Shown: positions 32,011 through 43,239 of the stretch, one piece after another
Layout: every line of letters starts with the position of its first letter
Position numbering within the stretch: position 1 is the first letter of the stretch
Assembly (NCBI GenBank): GCA_026225945.1
Contig: JAMJFZ010001258.1
Coordinates: 13,561,001-13,625,000, forward strand
Direction of reading: 5' to 3'
DNA length: 64,000 nucleotides
Source: Cricetomys ansorgei
Lineage: Eukaryota > Chordata > Mammalia > Rodentia > Nesomyidae
Notes under the pieces: generated by a model
What the model saw: only the letters and a program-made list of their open reading frames with translations
What the model was told of the DNA's origin: nothing
Databases searched by the model: none
Position numbers and translations under genes: made by a program

Positions 32011-35000
32011 CGCGTGTATTTGGGAATCTTACAGATAGAATGTCACAACAGGAGAATTCATGCTATGAAACCATCAATTCTCCAGAAAATCAAGGGTGGG
32101 AGAGCACCCTCATAAACTGCTGGTGCTGTTCTAGATGAGTAAGAGACCTGGCCAAGCAGTGATGATAAGTTTGCTTTGTAGAGGCACCTTGGCTACCCAA
32201 GAGCCTTCTCTCTCTAACACACATGTGTACATGTATAACGCCCGCCCCTCTTTGGGAAGATGCCAGACCCAGAGAGTTCCTTATGGGACTCTCCTCCTCA
32301 GTGAGACGAGGGCACTGGAGGAACAGTCACAGAAACAGACCTTCCCATGCACACAGCTGACCACGCACCCGCCTGCAGGCGGAGAGGCTGGGGAACTGAC
32401 CTCAGACAGAGAGGATGTCTAGTGACACCCACCCTGCATCCCGACAAATGTTGGCAGGCACAGCTCTAGGCCATGCTGTCCTCACGTGGCACAAAGGGCT
32501 GCTTCCCAAACTCACCCGAGCAGGCGGTGGGAAGGGAGGCGCCAGCAAGCCGATGGAGGCTTTTCTCAACTGATCATCTTGGGAAAGGGCAGATACAAAT
32601 TTCATGACTGGAATGCAAGGGTTGTGAAATGCTGAAGAAGCCCCAAAGAGCACCCAGGACTCTCCTTCCAGGATGGCAGTGGGGGAAGGGCTGGCAATAG
32701 CGGGTGGGAGAAGAACAGGTTACCCAGAGGGGCTGCCTTTCCGGAACACAGGAAATAGGGTCTCCAGAAAGAAAGAACTCCCTGGTCCTAAGGTGAGAGG
32801 TGAGTCAGAGATAGGGTTATGTTTGTTTCTGAAGAAGAAAACAAGGCCTGTGTCAAAAGTAATTCTGCTATAAATGAGCCAGTTATGACACAGCTCATTA
32901 TTTCTAGAATCATCGGGGCTAATGAGAGGTACTCCTTACAGTTAAATACACATGGTGATCATTTAACACGGACCCAGCTTGTCCTGAGTGTCATGTGAGA
33001 GCTTGTCCCTATTCACGCTACAACCAGTTACATGAGTTTCCCCAGTGACATCATTATTATCTCAGAGACATGGCCTGCACAGAACTCACAGGGTCCCTGA
33101 GCACAGGACGAGGAAGACCATGCTGCAGAGACTGCCCTAAACTACTTAGCAGCTACCCTCTTCTCAACTTTTTCTTCCATAAAAAGAAAATATCTAAGAT
33201 TATCTACCTCCTTCATACAGTGGCAACCACGATGAATTAAATTAATATTGGTATGAAGTGTTGGCTGCTATGGATGTATGAAATTAGCAAGTGCCCAATT
33301 CCCCAAGTAGGCCAGAACCCAGCTGCTGATGCCCAGGCCTGATCAGCTGTTCTAAACCAATCCATCTCTGTAACCTTCTAGATCATACCCAGACCCACAA
33401 AGACCCATGCATCAGAGCTGCCCAGCACAAAGTCCTGACTAAGGTGAAATTGGACAGGCAGACAAAAAGGACCCATGCTGTGACGGCAGCTTCCCAGAGC
33501 AGGAGGACAAATGCTAGAGGCAGCACATGTGGGGCTGGCTTTCTCTGTCACGATCTTTACGGTGCGTCTGAAATGAGGTCAGGTCCCAGAGTGGGCAGCA
33601 CAGATATTACAATGGTGCTTGCTAATCTCAACTGAGCTGGCCATTGTCGAGCCGGAGGCAACACAGAGCGAGGTTCCGGGAGACCTGAGGGGAGGCTGGA
33701 GGACAGCCTCAGCGAGAGGGCACAGGAGGACAACTGTTGCCCAACTGCTTGTTAACACATTGGTAACTGGGACCAAGAACCCCAGAGGAGAGGTTCTGAC
33801 CCCTCCAGATTCAGATCTTAGCACTTCAGGGACCCAGCTGGGCACCTGAGCTGTGGGAGGGCAGATGACCGCAGAGGGCTAGGGCCTCTCACCCATTTTC
33901 ACAGGTCTCTGTATATCAGCCGATGGAGGGCAAAGAGTGGGGGCAAAGGGTACAGCCTTCGCCAAGTGCCCAGCCCCGCTGCCTGACTCCTAGTTGTGTC
34001 TATAGGAACCGAGAGCCTAGGCTGTGCTCCTTGCAGTGTCTAGGGGCGTGACAGCCAGACGTATAAACGAGACAAGGAATCAGGCATGTCTCAAGTCAAA
34101 GAGGGGCAACAAGGGGCACCTCTGCATGAGCTCTGTCAGAGCCTGGGCCTTCTCTGAGAGGTGGGAGGCCATCTGGAAGGTGACTGCCTCTACATTTCTA
34201 GCAAACTACTCAAGGCTACAAGCCCACTAGTACCTCTGGCCTGCCACTAGTGCCAAGGAAGCCCAGGGCAAGAAGCCACACTCAGGGCCTAGGGAACAGT
34301 CCAGCCTTGGGACAGGGTCCAGACTGCAGGTGGAGGGCTTCCAGATGCCCCATGACACAGCTTGGCCACCTGCTCCTGCCAGGACAAAACACAGATGACT
34401 TAAGAAAGCCACTGGCTTGCAGCTGACCGCTGCTGAGTGGCAGCGGAGTCCTCTCCATGCTGTTAGAGAGCTTAGCTCTTCTAGACAGCAGGCGTACCAG
34501 GTGAGCCACGCTGGGCGGAAGCGTGCCCAGAGCAACCCTCTCAACACCACAGTCTGCCCCAGGTGCATCCTCAGTGCTGACCGGCCAGGCCTCCCCTCGG
34601 TCCCCTCAGCAGCTTCCCATGCTAGCTGCAGCTCTAGGGTACATCCCTGCTCTCCAACGCCCGCTGTCTGTCCTGTTGTGTGCTACACCACCACTCTCTC
34701 TGGGGATCATGAATCAGCAACTGCACGGAGCCTAACTCCAAGCTGTGGTCATTTCCAAGAGACTGTGTGTGCAGTCAGACTACATGCCATGAACAGTCGT
34801 TGCTTCATTCATGTTCCCCCAAAGGAAGACCCTGTGCACCCCAGCTGGTCCCAGGGCTTGAGGCTGCCTTACAACAAGCCTGCAGTAAGGACTTCTTAGA
34901 AGGTGGGCTGATCACTCTAGTCTTACAGGATTAATGCAGCTCCTTTTCCACCCAAGGCCCAGCAACTTCCTCCGGGGCAGGCCAGGTTCCTGCTGAGCTG

Positions 35001-35664
35001 CCAGTACCTAGGCATCCCCTGCTAGAAGAGAAGGGTTCCCAGCTCCAGCCTTGCTCGCCACCTGCCTCCTAACAGAGGAAGAGGTGGGCAGGAAGCAGAG
35101 CTGACCTCTGGGATTGGCCAGTTTTTCCCAAGGACTAAGCGTCCCTTAGACAGGCAGCAGAGGCCTGCAGAGGACTTTTCCTTCCCTTCCCTGGGCCCCA
35201 GGAAAAGCAGGCAGGAAGAAGGGCCTCAGCAGCTGGCATGTAGTGCAGGGCTGGCCAGACAAGGAAGTCCCTGGGGTTGCAGCTATCAGCCAGAGTCCAG
35301 GCTCCAGGAAGGAAGGAAGGGCAACTCTGACCACCGGTGAGATAAGAAGGGGACGGCTTAGCACAATGGGCTCCCACAAGGCTGAGAGGCCCTCAGTCAG
35401 ATTTTGCCCAGACCTGGCTTTCTTCTGTTCACACAGCCCATGTAAATATTTGCTGCTGTTTATATCTGTGGTCTTCAGAGTCCCCTTTGAGGCCCTTTCC
35501 TATAATCCACGGGTCTATGTGGCCTGGACCAGAGACCTTAAACCCAGAGACCTCGGGTCTATTCAATGAGAACCATGTGCATTGTTCTCTCTCGTGCAAT
35601 CCCAGGATGGCCCCTCAGGAAAAATACCATCCTCTTGATCCTAGCCTGGAACAGGGTCACTTAC

Positions 35665-35776
35665 GGGGGCCGGTCGTGGGTGAGGCCATTCTGTCGCTGA
35701 GTGTTGATTGGTGGAAGGACAGGTTTACTGTTGATCTCGAGTCCTCGCCTCAGGGTCTCCCGGATCTGCTCTGTGT
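35665..35776 (-). CDS. Sufu: Sufu coding exon 8 (residues 304 partial to 341 partial)
   Basis: This 112-nt exon begins after ATAATTGCAG with the last two bases of Asp304. It encodes TEQIRETLRRGLEINSKP, VLPPINTQRQNG and LTHDRP, plus two bases of codon 341 (Pro). It forms most of the flexible loop of the C-terminal lobe. Three residues differ from the human protein I remember: Thr329 for Pro, Thr336 for Ala and Pro340 for Ala. All lie in the disordered part where variation is tolerated. The donor is CC followed by GTAAGT. The next exon is 17 kb downstream in the transcript. Confidence 0.97.
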
Positions 35777-35879
35777 CTGCAATTATATCACAAGGTTGCC
35801 TAATGGCTCTTTGGGCTCCTGGCAAACCCTCTCCCCAGCCTGTTCTAGAGCCCAGTACAGCAGTATATTGGTGAAAGGC

Positions 35880-35985
35880 TGGGCATGGGGTGCACACCAG
35901 CACGCCTAGCTAGGTGGCTGAAATAGGAGTTTGACAGGTTTGAGACCAGCCTGGGCGACACACAAGACACTGCTCCCAAATAAAG
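35880..35985 (+). repeat. B1/B4-type SINE remnant
   Basis: GCTGGGCATGGGGTGCACAC, GTTTGAGACCAGCCTGGGCG. It begins about 100 nt above the exon 8 acceptor. Confidence 0.7.
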
Positions 35986-36449
35986 AAAGAAGCAAAAGGT
36001 GGGCTGTACCAGTGGGGAAGAGATGACCACCAACTCCGCTGTGTGACCTGTTATTACACAACAAATTACCTTTACAGTAATTTTAAAAAGTGCCAGGCAA
36101 GAAATTAGAAGCCAGCCTATGCCACAGAGAGTGAGCTCATCTGAAAAATAAATAAACGATAAGTAAAGCAGCAATGATGACTGAAGCTGTGGGTAGGACT
36201 GTCAGCCTCTCCTTGTTACTCCTTTGTCAAAAGCAACTGGATGTGAACCCTCGACTCCTGCAGGCTTGGCAGGAACGAGCAGGAAGGAAAAGAAGGGATC
36301 AGATGTTTGCACTAGGAGTTTAATTGTTGTTTCAGAAGCCTTTTATAGAGTTCTCACACATGGCACAGTGCACAGGTACAGCTCCACGGCCCAGCCTTTG
36401 CTTAGCTTTCTCCCCCAGCACCAGAAAGCAAGCCAGGGAGGCAGTGCTT

Positions 36450-36580
36450 CTGGAAACCTAACGCTCTGGAAGTCAGAAGCAGGAGGATCAGGAACTCAAG
36501 GCCATTCTTGGCTATACAGTAAGTTGAAGGCCAGCCTTGGCTACATAAGACCCTGGCTCAAAAGCAAACAAGTCAGGTAT
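36450..36580 (+). repeat. B1/B4-type SINE remnant
   Basis: GGAAGTCAGAAGCAGGAGGA, AACTCAAGGCCATTCTTGGC, ACCCTGGCTCAAAAGC. Confidence 0.65.
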
Positions 36581-37256
36581 TTTATTCAGGGCCGAGGGCA
36601 TCTTAGTCTTCATTAAGCATGAAAAGACAGAAGAACTGAGAAAGGAAGGAGACAGAAAGCCTCAAACATACATGTATGTAAATGGCCCATTTTCCTTTGC
36701 CTTTCCTTTCCTCAGCCAGGGACAGCCTTAGCAAAAAAGCCACAAGTATTTTTGTAGCCAAGACCAGCATGGGGAGCGTCCAACAGGACAGCCACATCCT
36801 CCTTCTCCAAGACCTTACCCGGAAGGCAGTGGGAGCAGGGTGCCCTGCCACAGCCTCTAGAACTGCAGTGGGGGAGGGGGGCTCACACTTCGCCCACTCT
36901 CATCAAAAGCCAGGGAGGCCCAAGGAGAGAGACCCTCAGGCCTGGCATGGCCTTTGGGCCAGAGCTGGTGGACATCTGCTGTCTTGTCTTTGGGCGGATG
37001 GACTGTGGACTTTTCCTGTTAACTGCTCTGTTCCATGGCTCCCACTCATGACCTCAGATTCCAAGGAGCAGAGTGCACACAGCAGTTCCCACTGGTGTCT
37101 GAAGCACACACGGGAAATAGCTACAAACAGGCTTGTGTAGTTCACCCATACTGGGAAAACTCATTTGTCAGAAAATAAACTGGAGTGCGTTGTCAGTTAG
37201 AGACTGGTCTTCGGGGGGCCTGAAAGGCAAGGGGGGAGGGCAGGGAGGGCCCCAAC

Positions 37257-37410
37257 CTTTGCCGGAAAGCCTCCGGGGCTGCGTGCCAATGCAGATGCTC
37301 CGGCTGTCCTCATCGTCCTCGGGAGGCCGGCTCAGGTCGTCCCAGGCACACTTGGCACTGACCCCACTCAGGTTAGAACCATCTGTCTCAATGCCTTTGT
37401 CAACTCTCTC
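37257..37410 (-). CDS. Sufu: Sufu coding exon 7 (residues 253 to 304 partial)
   Basis: This 154-nt exon starts in phase 0 after TTTTCAAGCAG. It encodes ERVDKGIETDGSNLSG, VSAKCAWDDLSRPP, then the acidic stretch EDDEDSRS and ICIGTQPRRLSGK, plus one base of codon 304 (Asp). Lys257 in VDKG is the lysine reported as a ubiquitylation site, and it is present. The acidic stretch begins the long flexible loop inserted in the C-terminal lobe. The donor is AAAG followed by GTTGGG, which departs from the usual GTRAGT at the third and fourth intron positions and looks weak. Length and frame agree with human exon 7. Confidence 0.97.
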
Positions 37411-40197
37411 CTGCTTGAAAAGAACCAAAGAGTCAGAGTTCCTTCAGAGAACTGGTGGCCTGGGGTCATCACCAGCCAGCCCCCATGCTTCCAGCATCAG
37501 CTCTGTGGGTGCTGAGCGTGGACAGCTGCTGAAAGATTGGGGCCTCTTCGACCTGTTCTCTGGCTATGTGCAGGTGGCTGCTGCCAGCCACTGGACTCCT
37601 CTGGGAAAAGGAGTGGAGGGATGAACATGCCGCAGAAGCTTCCAGAATTCCCATCAACCTCCAGCACAATGGCCTCTGTGCCTCTTTTAGCTGTCTTACC
37701 CTCTAGCCCCCAGAGCTGATGTAGCAAAGCCAAGATCTATTCTTATAGGAAAGGTATTAAGCCTTCTCCTCTTCCTGATCCCCTAACAATGACCAACCCT
37801 ACCCCACCCCTCTACCTCCCCCCTACAGGAGAGGTAGCATGTGAGCCTGCCCGGACTTGGGAACCCATATCTGCAGTTCCTCATTATAACAGCTAGAGGG
37901 GGCCATCACTCCAGAGCAGCAGCGCTCTCTGTCCATAGGTGCCAGCCAACTTTGGCAAAGGGCTCTGGATGGGGTTCTTCTCCATTTTCTAGGCTGAAAT
38001 GGGGAGTCTGGAGGGCAGTGACCGTTTCACACTCCCCCAGAGGCCCTGCCTTTGTGTAGACATTGGCTCTGCTCAGTCTAAACTTTCTCCAAATGGCCTC
38101 AAGGAAGAGTTGTACTCAAAACATCCCTGGATTTTCTGGTAAAACATAGTTTTGTGGTGCTGGGCCTTGGATCAAAGGTCATCTGGAAAACTCTAGCAGC
38201 CTTGCCCATAAACAGCCATGTAGGCCAAGTAACCTCCTGTGAGGCACCTCAAAGGCCGGCACTTCCCGGTGCCAGGCGGTCCCTTTCCAGGGCTCCCAAA
38301 CAAGGGCATTGTTCTTATGCCTCGGTCACAGGTGGCCTCCTACCCATAAGTCACCCTTTCTTCTCTCTTCCGGTGCTGTCACTGGCCTGAGTGCGCTGGC
38401 AGCAGGCAGGCAGCTTTAGGTGACTCTAGGCAGGAGCGGGGCTGGGCAGGCTGGATCTGCTGGGGAAGAACCTGAGTCTTCCTGCCAGGGGTGCCCTGAG
38501 ACCTCAGTGAGGCAGAGCTGGGGACAGCCGGTCATGGCCCCACTAGTCCAGACCACTTATTTTCAATGTAAAAAGGAAGAGTTAAGCCCCATAGAAGTGG
38601 CAGCTGTGGTAATCCCAGCTACTCAAGAGCTGAGGCAGGAGAATAGTAAATTTAAGACCAGCTTGGAGCGCAGAGTGAATTCAAGGCTAGCTGAGCCACT
38701 TAGTAACAATCTGTCTCAAAAAGTAAAAAGTGGGTTGGGCTTGGGATCCAGGGCAGTGGTGGGGTTCTTACCTCTGGTTCCTGAGACCCTACATTGAGCA
38801 CCCAGTATCAGAAGGAAGTAGTGAAAAGGCCTCCTGTCTAGGCACACAGCTGGTCAGCAGTAAACTAAGATCAAAGGAATCTGAACCAGCTCTCAAAGGA
38901 GCTAACAGCAAAAAGCCCCAGAAAGGTGTGAGCAAGCAGTGTTCTCACTTGGTACATGGAGCCCTTGGGAAAGCAGGCTGTATTTTCTCCCATCGGCTTC
39001 TTGCTTGATGGCAAAGGCCATCGGTGCTATGGGTCCTGCTGCTGGGGTCTCAGAGAGCCTCAGGCTCCAGAGGAGAATAGCCCTCAGCATGCAGGAGAAG
39101 GCCAGCTTACCCTACCAATGCAATGGACCAAGTCCTTTCTGAGTACTTGGCATTCAAGACAGGGCCAAACAAGAGCCTGCAGTGCCCCATGCTGGATCCC
39201 AGTATGGTTGCGGAACAAAGGGGTAGGGAATGGAGCCTTAGTGGCTTCCGGTTCTTGCATAAGCAGAAGCTATACAGAACGCAAGTTCAAAGTAGAGATA
39301 ACAAAAGACCCCGGCAGCAGCGTGGACACTTCGGTGTTAGAGGTACCGGGAAATGGAGGAACCTCATCTGTGAAGGTCAGCAGCAAAGAACCTGTAGGTA
39401 GGTCTACAAGCCACACGTCCCCCGTCACCTCTCCCCTGCTGTACGACTTGGAATGCCTAGTTGCTGCCTGTGGCCTGCCAGAGCCTTATGTTCCAAGATG
39501 GCTGGGACCTGACTCTGGTGGTAAGGTGAGCAGGAGCCAACACAAGTGTCTGCAGCTTCTGCCCCTCCCAACACACGAGAAAGGCAGCCATGCTCTGTGG
39601 CTTCCAATATTCATCTGGGTGCCAAATCTTCTAAAACATCAAAGGTGACACTGACACTGTCCAGGCAGCCACAGTGGGGTGAGCTGCAGACGGGTGAGCT
39701 CTAAAGACTCCTTCACACATCAGAGTGCCAACCTACCTGGGTGGGGTTGAGAAGTGTGTTAGGAGGAGTGACAGTACCATTAGGCCAATCAGCACTCACC
39801 CTGCAGCTGGACTGTGGGGTCAACATAGCCTGTGTCTGATACAGGGAGGGTGGCTCCCTGAAAACCTATTAGGAAGGGGGAGTAGGGAAAGGAATTCGGG
39901 CAAGAAGCAGTATTCGCTGCGACTAACTTCCTTCGTTGTAGGTGATCTAATTTTAAGTTGATATATAATTTACATACAATAAAATCCATTCTTTTTAAAT
40001 GCACACATCCATGTGTCTGAGGCTTGCTTTTCTGGGCTGAAATCTCTGTTGTCTTATATGAGCTGCAGAATTCAGGGGCCAAGTTCCAAATCATGCCGTA
40101 TTCCTACTGGCTCATACAGAGCGCCTCCATTTTCTTGGAATGAAAGCCAGTGTTATGGAAGAGTGTACTAGCAAGGTTTTCCTCACTCAAGACATAC
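37411..40197 (-). other. Sufu intron 6
   Basis: 2.8 kb, with GTATGT and CAG borders. One SINE remnant lies at 38590-38730. A 230-codon plus-strand open frame at 38956-39648 resembles nothing I know and is treated as chance. Confidence 0.85.
38590..38730 (+). repeat. B4-type SINE remnant
   Basis: GTGGTAATCCCAGCTACTCA, GCTGAGGCAGGAGAATAG, CAATCTGTCTCAAAAAG. Confidence 0.65.
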
Positions 40198-40270
40198 TTG
40201 CAGGTGTGGATCGATCTCAAATATGGTTTCTCCCCTCCGCATGTCAGTTATCAGCCAGGGACCGCCAGCA
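40198..40270 (-). CDS. Sufu: Sufu coding exon 6 (residues 228 partial to 252)
   Basis: This 73-nt exon begins after TTGTCCACAG with the last base of codon 228, then encodes AGGPWLITDMRRGETIF and EIDPHLQ, ending at Gln252. It completes the N-terminal lobe and reaches the hinge before the C-terminal lobe. The donor is CAA followed by GTATGT, an acceptable site. The intron to exon 5 is only 227 nt, so the two exons sit close together. I see no change from the remembered human protein within these 24 complete codons. Confidence 0.96.
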
Positions 40271-40497
40271 CTGTGGACAAGGAGAGACGGTGGTAACTGA
40301 GAGTCCGGACTGATCATCACCCAACAGCCTGTCTGTTTACTGCCCCAGGCCCAGAACATGTACAGGTGGCAGTGTTAGTGGTCAGGGACCAGAGGAATGG
40401 GTGCCCCAAACAGCAAAGCAAGGACCTACAGGGATGGGGGGAGGACAACCACCCCAAGCCAGGGACCCAGGCCTCCACCTGTGGGACATGTACTCAC
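40271..40497 (-). other. Sufu intron 5
   Basis: 227 nt, with GTGAGT and CAG borders. The donor is preceded by an in-line GT (see the exon 5 finding). Confidence 0.9.
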
Positions 40498-40583
40498 ACG
40501 GGCACAGTCCTCAGCAGTTCCAGGATGCCCTGCCCATTCCACTGCTGGGCTGAGTGTAGCTCTTCAGTGCAGACGCCAACAAT
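40498..40583 (-). CDS. Sufu: Sufu coding exon 5 (residues 200 to 228 partial)
   Basis: This 86-nt exon starts in phase 0 after GGGCTGCAG and encodes IVGVCTEELHSAQQW, NGQGILELLRTVP and the first two bases (GT) of codon 228. It belongs to the N-terminal lobe. The next exon supplies T, so codon 228 reads Val, where I remember Ile in human and mouse. The A-to-G change this implies sits at the very end of the exon, so the donor now reads GT followed by GTGAGT. Length and phase agree with the human exon. Confidence 0.96.
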
Positions 40584-41250
40584 CTGCAGCCCAGGACAAG
40601 ACGCTGTCATGTTTTAACGGCCATGCCTCCTAGGTATGTCCAGCAACCTGGGCTCTCTCAGGGGCAACTCAAGTAGCGGGCACACAGGTAGGGTCTGTTT
40701 CTAAGCTGGTGTTCCCAAAATGTGATGGCTGCTCCCTTAGGAGGTGCTCTGCCCAGCAGGGAAGTGCCTGAGTCCACAGACAGGCTCGAGGCCTAACGAG
40801 GTATCTAGTGGCACAGAGTCTAGCTCTTGGCTACAGAAGAAACAAAGGACAGCTTGAGCCACGGCAGGGTAGGTCCTCCCTCCGGCCAGGTATTTAGAGG
40901 CAGGGGTGGTCAGACAGCTGTTCCTAAGATAGCTGCACCTTTGTGTAACTCTCTAGGACACCAGCTGAACCTTCACCTAGTCCTCATTATAACTGAGCAA
41001 GCACAGGCAGCAGCCGGGAGTCACACCCACTGGGGAAATATGAGGTAAGCCTGGAGCCAGCTTTCCACTGGGAAGTACCTCCTACCCCTGCCATTGCAGA
41101 GGGTGAAGTCAGACCATGTGAATCCACACAGACCATCACAGGGAAGAGAAGTCAGAGGAGCCCCCTGCCCCATCGCTTTCTCTCTGTGCTCCCTCTGTTC
41201 TGGATTTTCCCACAGGGATGAAATGTCTGAAACCTCTGATGGCACCTCAC
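40584..41250 (-). other. Sufu intron 4
   Basis: 667 nt, with GTGAGG and CAG borders. It is unique sequence with no repeat recognised. Confidence 0.9.
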
Positions 41251-41393
41251 CTGGAGGAAAGTAACCACCCCAAAGGGTGTCTGCACAGGCTGCATCTGTG
41301 GGTCCTCCGTCAGCAGCATGTGCTGAATTCTTGACTCACTGTTATCCAAAGGGCTGTGCCAAGACACGTGGTCCCCGCTACAGAAGGTGTTCT
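41251..41393 (-). CDS. Sufu: Sufu coding exon 4 (residues 152 partial to 199)
   Basis: This 143-nt exon completes codon 152 (Glu, its first base in exon 3 off-window) and runs to Gln199. Visible pieces are ENTFCSGDHVSWHSP, then DNSESRIQHMLLTEDPQ, then VQTPFGVVTFLQ. It belongs to the N-terminal SUFU lobe. Asp159 in CSGD is a residue known from structural work to contact the SYGH motif of GLI, and it is kept here. The acceptor is TTTCCGCAG followed by AGAAC. The donor is CAG followed by GTGAGG, a strong site. The exon is phase 1 on entry and phase 0 on exit, as in the human gene. It is the most upstream coding exon in the window, with at least 22.6 kb of intron 3 above it. Confidence 0.97.
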
Positions 41394-42054
41394 CTGCGGA
41401 AAGACAGGAGGATCCTCAGCATTTGGATCCAGGCCTGGAACCTTCCCTGAGATCTCAGAAGCCAAGGCAGGAAGGCTCCGAGGCCTCCTAGTGGGCCTGA
41501 CACACCCACTCCCATACAAGCAAGAATTGTGGCTACTCCTTAAACTCCAAATGCTCCTGGATGGCCTGACGTGTTTGACTTCACTGGAAAAGGACCGACT
41601 ACTGGTGAGCATGCTCATTTGGCCCAGGAAAGCCAAAGACTTCTAGCATCCTCTGTGCTTCTCCAGTACCTTTCCATGTAGGGGAAGGGCATGGTCAAGT
41701 AGGCCAAGAATAAGGTGCTTTCCAGAGGGGCCCAATGGACCACGGCGAGCAGGGAGGCTGGGAACAGTGGGAATCCTTGGAAAAACAATCCGGATTTCTG
41801 TGCTGGTGAATCAGCACAGAAAGGGAACACTCAGAGAGCCTTGAAGATCTGCTGCCAGTTCCCCAGTTTCCCACGGGCAGATCTGGGTATTTCTAAGGAA
41901 CACTGGAGACTTCGAGTAAATGGAGGTCAGGATAGTGCCTTGCACACCTCAGCAGACTGCACGGACTTGAGGGGTGCCTGCCTCCGTGAGAACACAGTGA
42001 CCCCAGCCGCAGTGCTGTGCTTCACAAAGGCCTATTACTTAAAAGAACGTTCCA

Positions 42055-42165
42055 GAAGAGGTGGCACATGCATGTACTCCTAGCAATCAGGAGTTTATGG
42101 CAAAAGGACGAAGTTGAGGCCAGCCTGGGCTACCTGGAAACACTCTCAAAAAATAAAAACAGAAA
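42055..42165 (+). repeat. B1-type SINE remnant
   Basis: GAGGTGGCACATGCATGTAC, GTTGAGGCCAGCCTGGGCTA, ACTCTCAAAAAATAAAAAC. Confidence 0.7.
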
Positions 42166-42411
42166 AACAAACAGAACATGCTTAAGGCAACATAGCCGTA
42201 AGGGAAAACACCCATGTAGTACCACCCTGGCTCGTGAGTACTCATAAGTGTGCTGCATTTGCCAGTGCACTGCACCCACAGATCCCGAGGCTGGCCTCCA
42301 CTTCCCTTGGAGCTAAGGATGAGTGTGAACTTCAGAGCCTCCTGCTTTCCCCTCCAGGTGCTGAGACTGCAGACATGTTCCACCGTACCAGCTATTGGTT
42401 CCTTTTAAAGT

Positions 42412-42605
42412 GTGGGTGAGCGCTTTGACTGCATGTGTGTCTGGGTTCCCCTTAGGTGCTTGGAGCCGGAGGAGGCCAGAGAGGACGTCAGGTCCTCTGG
42501 AACTGGGTTTTAGACATCTGTGGGCTGCCATGTGAATGCTGGGACTCAAACCTGGGTCCTCTAAGAGCATCCAGAGCTTTTAACCACTAAGCCATTTCTC
42601 CAGCC
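42412..42605 (-). repeat. B2-type SINE
   Basis: GGGCTGCCATGTGAATGCTG, CAAACCTGGGTCCTCTAAGA, CCACTAAGCCATTTCTCCAG. Confidence 0.85.
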
Positions 42606-42606
42606 C

Positions 42607-42702
42607 GCACCACACCCAGTTTCAGGTGGTGCTGGGGACAGATCCCAGGGTGCTGTGCATGCTGGGCAAGCACTCTACCAAATGGGCTTCGTCCCTAGCT
42701 CC
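42607..42702 (-). repeat. ID SINE
   Basis: GGTGCTGGGGACAGATCCCA and GGGCAAGCACTCTACCAAAT are the reverse ID body. Confidence 0.75.
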
Positions 42703-43239
42703 CCTCCATTTTTTATTCTTTGAACATATATGGAAGTACACCGTTTCCACACTTCGCTCATCTACATATCTTAGAGCTCATTTCACATCTGCTCGCAGAG
42801 AAGCTCCTTTGCTAAATGTCTGTGTCACATGTCAAGGCAGAACACATCACACATGCGTGCACGCATGCACACACAAGCCTAAGCGGGAGAGCTGCTGCCC
42901 TCTCTTGTCTTCATTGTCTTGTCTTGATCTCAACTTTAATTTCTTCCGGTGTCACCTAATATCACCCAACCATCTTTCCCAGCCAGACACAGGCTAGGGG
43001 AGCTGTGCGTACTTCAGCAGTGTTCACTCGGGGGAGGGGCTGCTCCTCCAGGACACCCAAAGAGTAAAGTGGTGGCGGAGGAGGCAGAGCGAGTGAGAAA
43101 CCTTCAAGTTTCTAGACTCCTGCTTGGAAACTCCTGAACCCCTCTGGTCACCGCCATGTCTATAATCAGCTTGCTGGCGGTAAGAAACAACTCGAGATAC
43201 TGACCTAATAATTAAAGACCCCCAGCAAACACCCTACCT

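Larger units (their letters stand above)
18451..35664 (-). other. Sufu intron 8
   Basis: 17.2 kb, the longest complete intron in the window, with GTAAGT and CAG borders. It contains the TG compound repeat, MIR copies, an unassigned segment (22380-23640), a dense SINE cluster (23.7-29.8 kb), a TG repeat at 31.9 kb and unique stretches at 29.8-31.8 and 32.0-35.6 kb. No exon of another gene was recognised on either strand. Confidence 0.85.
35777..37256 (-). other. Sufu intron 7
   Basis: 1.48 kb, with donor GTTGGG (weak) and acceptor CAG. Two plus-strand SINE remnants lie at 35880-35985 and 36450-36580. Confidence 0.85.
2225..41393 (-). other. Sufu: Sufu gene, 3' part: exons 4 to 12 with introns and 3' UTR
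   Basis: This is the 3' portion of Suppressor of fused, a negative regulator of Hedgehog signalling that binds GLI1/2/3 in cytoplasm and nucleus. Nine minus-strand coding exons, read from high to low coordinate, join in consistent phase and give residues 152 to 484 without a stop or frameshift. Recognition rests on long runs that match the human protein I remember, including the ending SILPDVVFDSPLH. All nine exon lengths equal the human ones as I recall them. Intact introns with AG/GT borders rule out a processed pseudogene. The first 151 residues, start codon and promoter are outside the window above 64000. The 3' end at about 2225 is inferred from a poly(A) signal, not proven. Confidence 0.97.

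Noticed and set aside
34417..34899. 160-codon open frame on the plus strand in intron 8
   Set aside because: Cys/Ser/Pro-rich composition without domains, and no supporting context.
38956..39648. 230-codon open frame on the plus strand, the longest in the window
   Set aside because: It lies antisense in Sufu intron 6. No recognised domain, no promoter or poly(A) context, and composition like the other chance frames.
5278..41393. Sufu as a processed pseudogene
   Set aside because: All exons keep canonical splice borders and are separated by introns, with an intact frame and no poly(A) insertion.
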